Source: Sphingobacteriales bacterium (GTDB lineage Bacteria > Bacteroidota > Bacteroidia > Chitinophagales > UBA2359). Taken from it: DNA of 64,000 bases. A program made the translations under genes and the position numbers. Location: positions 844,501 through 908,500 of the forward strand of contig JADJJT010000003.1 in assembly GCA_016706405.1 (NCBI GenBank), in the 5' to 3' direction. This document shows, piece by piece, positions 56,715 to 64,000 of the stretch. Numbering within the stretch: the first letter of the stretch is position 1; the number at the start of each line of letters is the position of its first letter. Below the pieces are notes generated by a model. That model did not search any database, was not told where the DNA came from, and saw only the letters and a program-made list of their open reading frames with translations.

Positions 56715-57842
56715 TTATAATCCGTAGGCATTGCGGGCGCGCTCGTTTACAATTTGTCCATCGCGGCATAGGCAGGTGCCGGCAACAATGTCATCATTAT
56801 AGTTAAGGTTTAGTGCGCCTTCTTTGGTAATTATGAGTTTTAAAAAATTATGTACATTTTTGGCAAACATTTTACTTGCGTCGGTAGGTAGCGAGGCGGC
56901 AAGGTTTGAGTCGCCTATAATACAAACCCCATTTTGATATATGGTTTGGTTGTTTTGGGTTAGTTCGCAATTTCCTCCTGTTGAGGCGGCCATATCAATT
57001 ACTACTGCGCCGGGTTTCATTTGGGTAACGGTAGCACTGCGCAACAAAACTGGTGCCTTACGCCCAGGTATTTGAGCAGTACAAATAACTACGTCTGCCT
57101 TTGCTGCGTGTTCTTGCACGACTGCTTCCTGGCGTTTTTTAAATTCTTCGCTTTGTTCTACGGCATACCCTCCGGCAGATTTGTCGTCTGCTGCACCTTC
57201 AACATCAACAAATTTTGCACCTAAGCTTAATACCTCTTCTTTGGCAGCGGCTCTAACGTCAAAGGCCTCAACAACTGCCCCTAAACGGCGGGCAGTGGCA
57301 ATAGCTTGTAAACCTGCAACACCGGCGCCAAGAACTAATACTTTAGCAGGGGTAACAGTGCCGGCTGCGGTCATAAACATCGGGAAAAACTTTGGCAAAT
57401 GGCCGGCTGCCACCAAAACCGCTTTGTATCCGGCAATGGTAGCCATACTCGATAATACATCCATTGCCTGTGCGCGGGTAGTGCGGGGTATAATATCTAA
57501 GCTAAATACGGTAACGCCCCGTTCAGCCAGTTTGGTGGCCGTTTCTTTATTGGCTAACGCATTTAAATTAGCTATAAACACTTGCTCTTTGTTTAACATG
57601 GCTAAAACATTATCGGTCGGCTGTCCAACACCAATTACTACTTGGGCCTGCATCACCTCGTTTAAATTGCCAATTTTAGCGCCTTTTTCTTCGTACTCGC
57701 TGTTAGCGTGGTGGGCATTAAATCCGGCATTATCTTCAACAATAACAACGGCTCCCATTTTTACTAATTGCCCTGCTATTTCGGGGGTTATGGCTACGCG
57801 GCGTTCTTCGCCAGTTTCTTTTAATACACCAATAGTTGTCAT
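56715..57842 (-). CDS. NAD(P) transhydrogenase alpha subunit, NAD-binding part
   Basis: A 375 aa soluble protein from the ATG at 57842 (MTTIGVLKETGEERRVAITP). A 49-codon upstream extension lacks family similarity and is left out. It has the AlaDh/PNT fold: VIVEDNAGFNAHHANSEYEE, then the NAD site KVLVLGAGVAGLQAIATARR with LGAVVEAFDVR, KSAGGYAVEQSEEF, DVVICTAQIPGRKAPVLL and VVIDMAASTGGNCELT. It is the PntAa (PntA-1) of three-subunit transhydrogenases, carrying domain I that binds NAD(H). It leads the pnt cluster. Confidence 0.94.
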   Translation of the reverse strand: MTTIGVLKETGEERRVAITPEIAGQLVKMGAVVIVEDNAGFNAHHANSEYEEKGAKIGNLNEVMQAQVVIGVGQPTDNVLAMLNKEQVFIANLNALANKETATKLAERGVTVFSLDIIPRTTRAQAMDVLSSMATIAGYKAVLVAAGHLPKFFPMFMTAAGTVTPAKVLVLGAGVAGLQAIATARRLGAVVEAFDVRAAAKEEVLSLGAKFVDVEGAADDKSAGGYAVEQSEEFKKRQEAVVQEHAAKADVVICTAQIPGRKAPVLLRSATVTQMKPGAVVIDMAASTGGNCELTQNNQTIYQNGVCIIGDSNLAASLPTDASKMFAKNVHNFLKLIITKEGALNLNYNDDIVAGTCLCRDGQIVNERARNAYGL

Positions 57843-58156
57843 ATATATTGTATGTGTTATACTGCCATTTATGTGGTTTATTGAATGGCAGCGCGAAAGT
57901 ACGCAAAAATGGATAAACTTTGGTGTTAAAACACAAAAAAAACCAAATACGTTTTTAATTTGACCGCTTATTGCCCTAATAAAGCACATCCGGAAAATAA
58001 ATTAGGCCTAATTTTGCTTCGCTGATGGTTCTATTTTGCAGCATAGAAAAAAATATTAATATAAACTTCATAAATCAATTTATTAATTAAATCATTTAAA
58101 CTATCCATAGGTTAGTGATTTTATTTAGTGAATTATAATTTACTTTTATTTAACAC

Positions 58157-59809
58157 ATGTTTTATCCGGATAAAAAAAATAAAACAATTCGAAAAGTAAC
58201 TAATTTAATCATAATTGCCACAGTTACTTTATTTACGCTAACCAAATGTGCCAACAAGGTGGCGCCCGTTGGTGGCGATAAAGACATCAAAGGCCCCGAT
58301 ATAGTAGTTACTAACCCAACAAATAAAAGTTTGCAGTTTGCCGGCAAAACCCTTGAACTTCGCTTCGATGAATTTGTAAAACTTCAAAACGAACAGGACG
58401 AAATTATTATCTCGCCGCCGCCAACCGAAAAACCTTCGTTTGTACTGCGAGGAAAAACCTTACAAATTAAATTTAAAGAGCCCTTGCAAACAAACACAAC
58501 CTATACCATTACCATGGGCGATGCCGTGAAAGATATTACCGAAAACAATCCGGCAGCCAAAAGTATATTTAGTTTTTCGACCGGAAGCACCCTCGATACA
58601 CTTTTTTTAGCAGGAACAGTAAAAAAAACACCCAGTGCCGAACCCGCCGACAAAACTTTTGTTGGCTTGTACCCTTATGATGCCGACTCGAATTTTACTA
58701 AACGCCCTCCCTTGTATTTAGCTCGTACCGATGCAAAAGGTAAGTATTTATTACAAGGCATTGCGCCGGGCAAATATCGGTTAGTGGCTTTTAGCGACCA
58801 AAATTTTAATTTGTATTTCGACCTTCCAAACGAGCAAATTGCTTTTGCTACCGATGCCGTTACCCCCGATACTACTCAAAAAAATATACCCAATTTAAAC
58901 CTGTTTAGTGAGGGCTTTAACACACCCAAAGTAATGACCAAGGGCAGCAATATTTTTGGCCGCCTTGATTTAGTGTACGACCAGCGCGTTGATACCCTCG
59001 ATATTACCCCCTTGTATTGGCAGCCCAATAAAGGCGACTTTTTAGTGCTAAAAAACACAACCCTCGACACCATTAATATATGGTACAGAAACCTGCCAAA
59101 AAATACCGATAGCTTGATAATTGTGGCTAAAGGCAGCAATAATTACCAAGATACCATAAAATTTTTAACCCTGCCCGGATTAGAAGACCTTGACGATATA
59201 AATTTTACCGGAAACATATCGGGGCGCGGTGTGGGGGTAATTACACCCTACCAAACTATAAATTTGCTGTTTAACCACCCCATTGAACGCTACGACTCTA
59301 CTAAAATACAGCTTTTAGAAAACGATAAGCCCATAGATTTAACCGGAAAACTGTATCTAAACCCGAACAACCCTAAACGATTTAGCATTAATTACCCTGC
59401 AAAGCCCGACCATACCTACGAACTTATATTTTTAAAAGAATCGTTTACCGACTTTTTCAATATTTTAATTCCGGAAATAAAACGACCTTTTAAAGTAAAT
59501 CCGGAAAATTTTTATGGCAATTTACAAGTAAACTTATCAAATTATAACCCTGATTACAATTATATAGCCACCTTAAAATCGAACAATAAAATACTAACCG
59601 AGCAAGTTGTTACAAATGGCAAATGGGTTGTAAACTGGCTAAAACCCGGCAATTTGCAAATAATTGTAACCGAAGACAGAAATAAAAATAACCGCTGGAC
59701 AACCGGATTTTGGCGCACTAAAACACAACCCGAACGAACTTTTAGCACCCCGCAACCAACGGTAATTCAAGCCAACTGGGATACAGAGGTAACAATAGAT
59801 GTGCAGTAA
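58157..59809 (+). CDS. Ig-like (SbsA/Big_5) domain lipoprotein
   Basis: A 550 aa exported lipoprotein. The hydrophobic stretch LIIIATVTLFTLTKC ends in a lipobox-like L-T-K-C (Cys about 31), followed by A-N-K-V-A-P-V-G-G-D-K-D, a typical Bacteroidota opening. Residues 45-145 are a Big_5-type Ig fold: GPDIVVTNPTNKSLQFAG, LELRFDEFVKL, IIISPPPTEKPSFVLRGKTL, NTTYTITMGDAVKDITENN, FSFSTG. The rest consists of beta-sandwich parts with no catalytic motif and a charged end (TEDRNKNNRWTTGFWRTKTQ). It should be anchored at the cell envelope. Function is unknown. It converges with aroC, 36 bp between stops. Confidence 0.8.
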   Translation: MFYPDKKNKTIRKVTNLIIIATVTLFTLTKCANKVAPVGGDKDIKGPDIVVTNPTNKSLQFAGKTLELRFDEFVKLQNEQDEIIISPPPTEKPSFVLRGKTLQIKFKEPLQTNTTYTITMGDAVKDITENNPAAKSIFSFSTGSTLDTLFLAGTVKKTPSAEPADKTFVGLYPYDADSNFTKRPPLYLARTDAKGKYLLQGIAPGKYRLVAFSDQNFNLYFDLPNEQIAFATDAVTPDTTQKNIPNLNLFSEGFNTPKVMTKGSNIFGRLDLVYDQRVDTLDITPLYWQPNKGDFLVLKNTTLDTINIWYRNLPKNTDSLIIVAKGSNNYQDTIKFLTLPGLEDLDDINFTGNISGRGVGVITPYQTINLLFNHPIERYDSTKIQLLENDKPIDLTGKLYLNPNNPKRFSINYPAKPDHTYELIFLKESFTDFFNILIPEIKRPFKVNPENFYGNLQVNLSNYNPDYNYIATLKSNNKILTEQVVTNGKWVVNWLKPGNLQIIVTEDRNKNNRWTTGFWRTKTQPERTFSTPQPTVIQANWDTEVTIDVQ

Positions 59810-59845
59810 ACAGCAAATAGATTAAATTTTAACAAAATGTGTTGT

Positions 59846-60934
59846 TTATATTTTACTTAATTTTGCTTTAAGCCAAAAATCGGCCATAACGAGCGCCGCC
59901 ATTGCCTCAACAATAGGCACAGCGCGAGGCAAAACACAAGCATCGTGGCGGCCTTTGCCTTGCATTTTTACCGCTTCGCCTTGCTGATTGACGGTATTTT
60001 GTGTTTGCATAAGTGTAGCCACTGGTTTAAATGCCACCTTAAAATAAATATCCATACCATTTGTGATGCCGCCCTGTATTCCCCCCGAATTATTCGTTAA
60101 AGTAACGATTTGATTAGTTTGTGGATGGGTTGTAAACACATCGTTATGCTGCGAGCCAAGCATAGCTGCCCCAGCAAACCCCGACCCATACTCGAAGCCC
60201 TTAACGGCATTAATGCTCAACATAGCTGCACTTAGCTGCGCCTGCAATTTATCGAAAACAGGCTCGCCAAGCCCAACGGGGCAGCCAGTTATTAGGCCTG
60301 TAATACAGCCGCCAACAGTATCGCCATTGGCGCAGACCTGATTAATTAGGGCTTCCATAGCAGCGGCTGTAGGCAGGTGGGGGCAGCGTACCAAATTTGT
60401 TTCGGTTTGGGCAAGGTCAAGTTGGTGGTAGGGCAGCGGTACGGTTATTTGGCCAACCTGACTAACATAGGCTGTTACTAAAATATTAGTTGCTTGTGTA
60501 AGCAAAGCTTTGGCAACTGCCCCGGCGGCTACGCGGGCTGCCGTTTCGCGGGCCGATGCGCGCCCGCCCCCGCGGTGGTCGCGGTGTTGGTATTTGGTTT
60601 GCCAAGTAAAATCGGCGTGTGAGGGGCGGTAAATTTGTTGCCATTCGGCATAATCGGCCTGGCGTTGGTTTTGGTTTTGTATGAGCAAGGCAATGGGCGA
60701 GCCAAGTGTTTTGCCTTCATACAATCCGGATAAAATTTGTACCGTATCGGCTTCGTTGCGCTGTGTTACAATGGCCGATTGCCCCGGTCGCCGCCTGTCT
60801 AAATCGTATTGTATTTGTTCTATAGATAGAGTAACTCCTGCCGGGCAGCCATCAATAACAACGCCAATAGCAGCCCCGTGCGACTCGCCAAAAGTGGTTA
60901 TTCTAAATATATCGCCAAAACTATTGCCCGCCAT
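59846..60934 (-). CDS. aroC: Chorismate synthase
   Basis: A 362 aa flavin-dependent enzyme making chorismate from EPSP, the last shared step of aromatic synthesis. Seen: [20 protein letters not shown] at 14-33, [75 protein letters not shown] and [20 protein letters not shown]. All signature stretches are present and the length is normal. Confidence 0.97.
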   Translation of the reverse strand: MAGNSFGDIFRITTFGESHGAAIGVVIDGCPAGVTLSIEQIQYDLDRRRPGQSAIVTQRNEADTVQILSGLYEGKTLGSPIALLIQNQNQRQADYAEWQQIYRPSHADFTWQTKYQHRDHRGGGRASARETAARVAAGAVAKALLTQATNILVTAYVSQVGQITVPLPYHQLDLAQTETNLVRCPHLPTAAAMEALINQVCANGDTVGGCITGLITGCPVGLGEPVFDKLQAQLSAAMLSINAVKGFEYGSGFAGAAMLGSQHNDVFTTHPQTNQIVTLTNNSGGIQGGITNGMDIYFKVAFKPVATLMQTQNTVNQQGEAVKMQGKGRHDACVLPRAVPIVEAMAALVMADFWLKAKLSKI

Positions 60935-60978
60935 AAATCAAAACAAATTAATTGTACTGTATTTAGAAAAAGAAAATA

Positions 60979-60986
60979 CAAAGATA
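60979..60986 (-). promoter_or_regulatory. Candidate -7 element (TATCTTTG) for aroC
   Basis: TATCTTTG on the minus strand, 44 bases before the aroC ATG. Confidence 0.4.
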
Positions 60987-61030
60987 TATCCAGAAAAGTT
61001 TAGAAACGGTTTATTATATCAGAACTTAAT

Positions 61031-61053
61031 TAATCCGGAGAAAACCCGGATTA
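61031..61053 (-). terminator. Weak hairpin after the DUF6157 gene
   Basis: An 8 bp stem TAATCCGG (61031-61038) with CCGGATTA (61046-61053). There is no T-run on the minus strand directly after it, so termination is uncertain; a further TCCGGAT lies at 61060. Confidence 0.35.
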
Positions 61054-61067
61054 TTTGCTCCGGATAT

Positions 61068-61484
61068 TTATTTTTTTGAATTTCGCATAGCTTTCACCTT
61101 TTTTATTTCCGGATTTTTTAAAAATTGTTCATACTCTTTTGTTTCTATGGCATAAATGGCAATTTTTCCTTCGGAATTAGCATGAATACCAAAACCAAAG
61201 CGTTTAGCTAAGGGAGAAGTTCTAAAACAAGGATGCCCCTTTGAAAAAAAGTCTTTACGTGCTTGTTCTAATGCCTCGCTATTTAAGTTGTTTTTATTGG
61301 CGTACACATCAAATAAAACATCATCAGAAGTAAATTGATAAGGCTTGTTTTCTAAAATTTGGTACTGCATTTGGGCTATTGTTGATTGGCCTTTTTTTGC
61401 TTGCGGAGTTTGGGCAACGGCAGCAGGGCAATCATCGGCTACTTGGATGAAAGTGTTAAAATAATTAGTTGAATGTGTTTTCAT
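61068..61484 (-). CDS. DUF6157 family protein
   Basis: A 138 aa soluble protein that follows the DUF6157 pattern: MKTHSTNYFNTFIQVADDCP, the P-Y-Q-F-T-S-D-D-V-L-F-D-V-Y-A core, FFSKGHPCFRTSPLAKRFG, F-G-I-H-A-N-S-E-G-K-I-A-I-Y and Y-E-Q-F-L. No biochemical role is known to me for this family. It has its own promoter element and stands between aroC and maf on opposite strands. The C-terminus is short and basic. Confidence 0.8.
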   Translation of the reverse strand: MKTHSTNYFNTFIQVADDCPAAVAQTPQAKKGQSTIAQMQYQILENKPYQFTSDDVLFDVYANKNNLNSEALEQARKDFFSKGHPCFRTSPLAKRFGFGIHANSEGKIAIYAIETKEYEQFLKNPEIKKVKAMRNSKK

Positions 61485-61552
61485 TACGACCTTATATGAT
61501 TATTACGAGCGGAGTTTTTAATGCTGTTTAATTATCCGGCAAAAAGTAGGGT

Positions 61553-61560
61553 GCAAATAT
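61553..61560 (-). promoter_or_regulatory. Candidate -7 element (TATATTTG) for the DUF6157 gene
   Basis: TATATTTG on the minus strand, 68 bases before the ATG at 61484. Confidence 0.35.
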
Positions 61561-61645
61561 AGGCAAAACATCTAAACCATTTAAAATTTTGGGCACAACA
61601 AACCCGTTTGATTTCTGTACATCAATTATATTATTGAAAATGGTG

Positions 61646-61653
61646 TACCTTTG
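61646..61653 (+). promoter_or_regulatory. Candidate -7 element (TACCTTTG) for maf
   Basis: TACCTTTG lies 14 bases before the maf ATG, which would give a very short leader, as seen for several Bacteroidota genes. Confidence 0.45.
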
Positions 61654-61667
61654 CCAAAAAAAATACC

Positions 61668-62282
61668 ATGTCGAATATATGGCCTTTTGTGGCACAGTCC
61701 TTTATTTTAGCTTCGCAATCGCCGCGCCGGCAAAGCCTAATGCAAACTTGTGGTTTTAGGTTTACTGTGCAGGTGCAACCTACCGCCGAAGACTGGCCTG
61801 CCCACCTACAACACGCTGATATTGCAATGCACATAGCCACTCAAAAAGCCTTGGCAGTTGCAAATACCGCCCAACAAACCCCGCAACAACAACCAATAGT
61901 AAGCGCCGATACCATTGTACTGTTAGACAATACCGTTGTTTTAGGCAAGCCCGAAAATGCCAGCCATGCTTACGAAATGCTAAATCAGTTGGCAGGGCAA
62001 ACCCATTCTGTTATTACCGGCATGTGCTTGTTGTGGCAAAACCGGCAGCATACTTTTTATGAGGAAACACTGGTAGAATTTAATACCCTAAGCCCCGAGC
62101 AAATACATTGGTATATAGATAATTGCCAGCCATACGACAAAGCCGGCAGCTATGCCATCCAAGAATGGATTGGTATGGTGGGCATCAAAAGTATATCCGG
62201 ATGTTATTATAACGTCATGGGATTGCCACTAAGCAGGTTTAGTTTGGAATACCGCAATTTTTTAGACCAATGTCTATTGTAA
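61668..62282 (+). CDS. maf: Maf family nucleotide pyrophosphatase
   Basis: A 204 aa cytosolic enzyme that hydrolyses non-canonical or modified nucleoside triphosphates (dTTP/UTP type). Seen: ILASQSPRRQSLMQTCGF (S-x-S-P-R-R motif), PTAEDWP in the place of the usual D/E-E, ATQKALAVA, SADTIVLLDNTVVLGKPEN, LAGQTHSVITG, and YDKAGSYAIQEWIG near the end. Length and motif order are normal. Confidence 0.93.
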   Translation: MSNIWPFVAQSFILASQSPRRQSLMQTCGFRFTVQVQPTAEDWPAHLQHADIAMHIATQKALAVANTAQQTPQQQPIVSADTIVLLDNTVVLGKPENASHAYEMLNQLAGQTHSVITGMCLLWQNRQHTFYEETLVEFNTLSPEQIHWYIDNCQPYDKAGSYAIQEWIGMVGIKSISGCYYNVMGLPLSRFSLEYRNFLDQCLL

Positions 62283-62314
62283 AAGCTATTTGCCTCTAAA
62301 CAACAAAAATAGGT

Positions 62315-62322
62315 TAATTTTG
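62315..62322 (+). promoter_or_regulatory. Candidate -7 element (TAATTTTG)
   Basis: TAATTTTG, 158 bases before the ATG at 62481; the spacer 62323-62480 is AT-rich without other features. Confidence 0.3.
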
Positions 62323-62480
62323 TGGCTTAAATTCTGTAACTTGCTTTTTAATTGGCAACAAAATAGCTATTTAAACCTTGTTACCTTTTATTGGTTTATA
62401 AATATTTAGTAGCTAATTCTTCGGTTTAGCACAATAAAAGTATATTTCTTCTTAAATTATCACATTAATAGCTGAAAGAT

Positions 62481-64000
62481 ATGTTAGATGCTTGTTTTCG
62501 TAATCACAGATGGGTTTCGTTGTTTTTTTTATTTCTATTATTATTTGGGGGCATGGCCACACAAAACAAAGCAAATGCACAAGTACAAAGCGACGAAATT
62601 GAAAAAAAATTAACCGAAGCCAATGCGTTATATCAAAATTTAGCTTTTGAGCAGGCTATTGAAGTTTACCGAGACGTGTTGTTACTTGACAACTCGCGCG
62701 AGGCAAAAATAAAATTAGCAAATTGTTACCGGCTTACTCAAAATTTTGCCAAAGCCGAGTATTGGTACAAACTGCTTATTAACGAGGTAGCCGACCCTAT
62801 TTTTAAACTGCAATATGCCCAAGTTTTGCAAAGTAATGGTAAATGCGACCAAGCATATTCGTATTTTTTGGCTTACGCACAGTTTGACGTTTGGGGCAAA
62901 GAGTTGGCCAAAGGCTGCGAAAACAATACTATCGAATACTTAAACAGCAAAACAGACGACTACACAGTTTCGCCACTTTCCATCAACTCGCGTGGAAACG
63001 ACTATGGTATAGTTATAGCAAGGGCAGGCTTGGTGTTTGCCAGCAACCGCGACAAACCAATGGGAAAAGATGGGCTTCCGGCAGATAAAGGCAAGTATTT
63101 AGACTTGTTTTCGGTGGATATTCGCCCCGACAAATCGTATAGCGACCCCCAAAAATTACGTGGCGCTGTTAACACCCCCCTTAACGATGGCCCCGCCACC
63201 CTAACCCGCGATGGCAAAACTATTTGTTATACCAGTAATTACTCGGGGCGCAACAGCAAAAGCGACGGAACAGTAAAGTTAGGTCTGTTTTTTTCGACTC
63301 AGGTACCGCAAACAGATAAATGGAGCGCGCCCACCGCCTTTATTTATAACAATATTGATTACAGCGTGGTGCATCCTTATTTTAGTCCGGATGGCAATAA
63401 TTTGTACTTTTCATCAGATATGCCGGGTGGGCAAGGTGGTTTTGATTTGTACGTCTCAACCCGAATTGACACCAGTTGGAGCAGACCCATTAATTTAGGG
63501 TCTGCTATCAACACGCCCGGAAACGAAACCTTTCCGTACATACACGCAGACGGATCTTTATATTTTTCGTCGGATGGATTTGCTGGCTTGGGTGGCAAAG
63601 ATATTTTTAGTGCAAAAGCTACGGGGTCCGGATGGCAAAAACCCCGCAACTTAGGCGCGCCATTTAATTCAAACCGAGATGATTTTGGACTTTTAGCCAA
63701 TGTCGATCTTTCGAGGGGGTATTTTTGCTCAAACCGACCCGGAAGTTTTGGGGGAGATGATATTTATACATTTCAAACAATACAAATCACGCCCGAACAT
63801 CAAGCCGGTACGCAAATAAATCCGGAAATAACGAGTGCCAACAACTTACCTCCTACTGAACTTACGGCCCTATTGCTTAACGACCCGTTAAAACTCGAAA
63901 AAATACAATTTGCTGCCGGCGACTGGAAACTAATAGAATCTACTAAAACCAATTTGGATAAAGTTTATACGTTTTTACAGCAGTACCCTACGGCAGGCGT
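62481..64000 (+). CDS. TPR/PD40/OmpA-type envelope protein, PorE-like (partial at window end)
   Basis: Frame open from ATG 62481 past the window edge (506 codons seen). Residues 13-30 are a hydrophobic export signal (SLFFLFLLLFGGMA), probably cut before QVQS; no lipobox Cys. TPR-like helices lie at about 40-130 (ANALYQNLAFEQAIEVYRDV, AKAEYWYKLL). PD40/WD40-like repeats follow (about 175-430): F-A-S-N-R-D, L-T-R-D-G-K-T-I-C-Y-T-S-N, YFSPDGNNLYFSSDMPGGQG, FDLYVSTR, LYFSSDGFAGLGGKDIF and YFCSNRPGSFGGDDIYTF. At the edge, K-L-E-K-I-Q-F-A-A-G-D-W and L-D-K-V-Y-T-F-L-Q-Q-Y-P look like the start of an OmpA peptidoglycan-binding domain. PorE, which links the T9SS to peptidoglycan, has this order, but so do other envelope proteins. 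Confidence 0.75.
   Translation, partial: MLDACFRNHRWVSLFFLFLLLFGGMATQNKANAQVQSDEIEKKLTEANALYQNLAFEQAIEVYRDVLLLDNSREAKIKLANCYRLTQNFAKAEYWYKLLINEVADPIFKLQYAQVLQSNGKCDQAYSYFLAYAQFDVWGKELAKGCENNTIEYLNSKTDDYTVSPLSINSRGNDYGIVIARAGLVFASNRDKPMGKDGLPADKGKYLDLFSVDIRPDKSYSDPQKLRGAVNTPLNDGPATLTRDGKTICYTSNYSGRNSKSDGTVKLGLFFSTQVPQTDKWSAPTAFIYNNIDYSVVHPYFSPDGNNLYFSSDMPGGQGGFDLYVSTRIDTSWSRPINLGSAINTPGNETFPYIHADGSLYFSSDGFAGLGGKDIFSAKATGSGWQKPRNLGAPFNSNRDDFGLLANVDLSRGYFCSNRPGSFGGDDIYTFQTIQITPEHQAGTQINPEITSANNLPPTELTALLLNDPLKLEKIQFAAGDWKLIESTKTNLDKVYTFLQQYPTAG

Noticed and set aside
57181..57963. A 260-codon open frame antisense to pntAa
   Set aside because: It lies wholly opposite a conserved gene, has low-complexity Ala/Thr/Ser content typical of an antisense shadow, and resembles no family.
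57843..57989. N-terminal extension of pntAa
   Set aside because: The extra 49 residues are Cys/His/Phe-rich without similarity to the family, while the conserved protein begins exactly at the ATG of 57842.
1..64000. tRNA, rRNA, tmRNA or SRP RNA genes
   Set aside because: I looked through the spacers for T-loop and acceptor-stem patterns and for rRNA or SRP signatures and found none I could support.

Overview
The window looks like a chromosomal segment of an uncultured or little-studied gliding Bacteroidota, probably from the Saprospiria/Chitinophagia side of the phylum. Supporting signs are: several secreted proteins with type IX secretion (T9SS) C-terminal domains, including the type B ending that starts at FSPNNDG and finishes NITLLR; a short (288 aa) primary sigma factor; promoters of the Bacteroidota form TAnnTTTG upstream of many genes; almost no Shine-Dalgarno sequences; eukaryotic-type citrate synthase; and a class II HMG-CoA reductase. 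The DNA is moderately AT-rich. I see no rRNA, tRNA, CRISPR array or prophage.

Layout. 1-1044: tail of a PKD-like surface protein, a gene-free stretch with a two-and-a-bit copy tandem of a 172-173 bp hairpin-rich repeat, and a broken mini-gene holding a G9 tract. 1058-9073: a T9SS type B protein, an SLC45-like MFS permease, an unrecognised anchored protein, a fused glycosyltransferase and HMG-CoA reductase. 9452-23160: a divergent sigma-like protein, a Wzi/RemB-like outer-membrane protein, a lysine-forming saccharopine-dehydrogenase-like enzyme, ffh, rpoD, hutI, rsmI, an LpxL-type acyltransferase, HMG-CoA lyase and mutS. 23195-24722: an IS982-family element (1048 bp, 9 bp target duplication) sitting inside a small secreted-protein gene that can be rejoined exactly. 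25089-27655: citrate synthase and an ECF sigma factor. 28088-38833: a giant T9SS cell-surface gene (about 3,580 codons) built from PKD-like, SprB-type and a recurring three-module A-B-C block, interrupted by four single-base frameshifts near its 3' end. 38948-49468 (minus strand): purH-dciA-mutS2, then transaldolase, a 1326 aa NtrY-like histidine kinase and a second SLC45-like permease. 49783-52307: a choice-of-anchor-L/Calx-beta T9SS protein with one frameshift. 52459-62282: mutL, the three-gene proton-translocating transhydrogenase set pntB/pntAb/pntAa with a 14-copy heptanucleotide tandem inside it, an Ig-like lipoprotein, aroC, a DUF6157 protein and a Maf nucleotidase. 62481 to the end: a partial TPR/PD40/OmpA-type envelope protein resembling T9SS component PorE.

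How it fits together. Most genes are housekeeping (translation targeting, mismatch repair, NADPH balance, purine and aromatic synthesis), with large secreted adhesin-like proteins placed between them. The strongest unexplained signals are (1) the palindrome TCCGGA, often ATCCGGAT, which I counted about 90 times by eye in all reading frames, in spacers and as the stems of terminators; (2) the A-B-C super-repeat of the giant surface protein; (3) the hairpin repeat at the left end. Single-base frameshifts fall only in repeat-rich secreted genes and the transposase, while about 45 kb of housekeeping genes are intact, so local assembly error and real decay must be separated before these genes are called pseudogenes.
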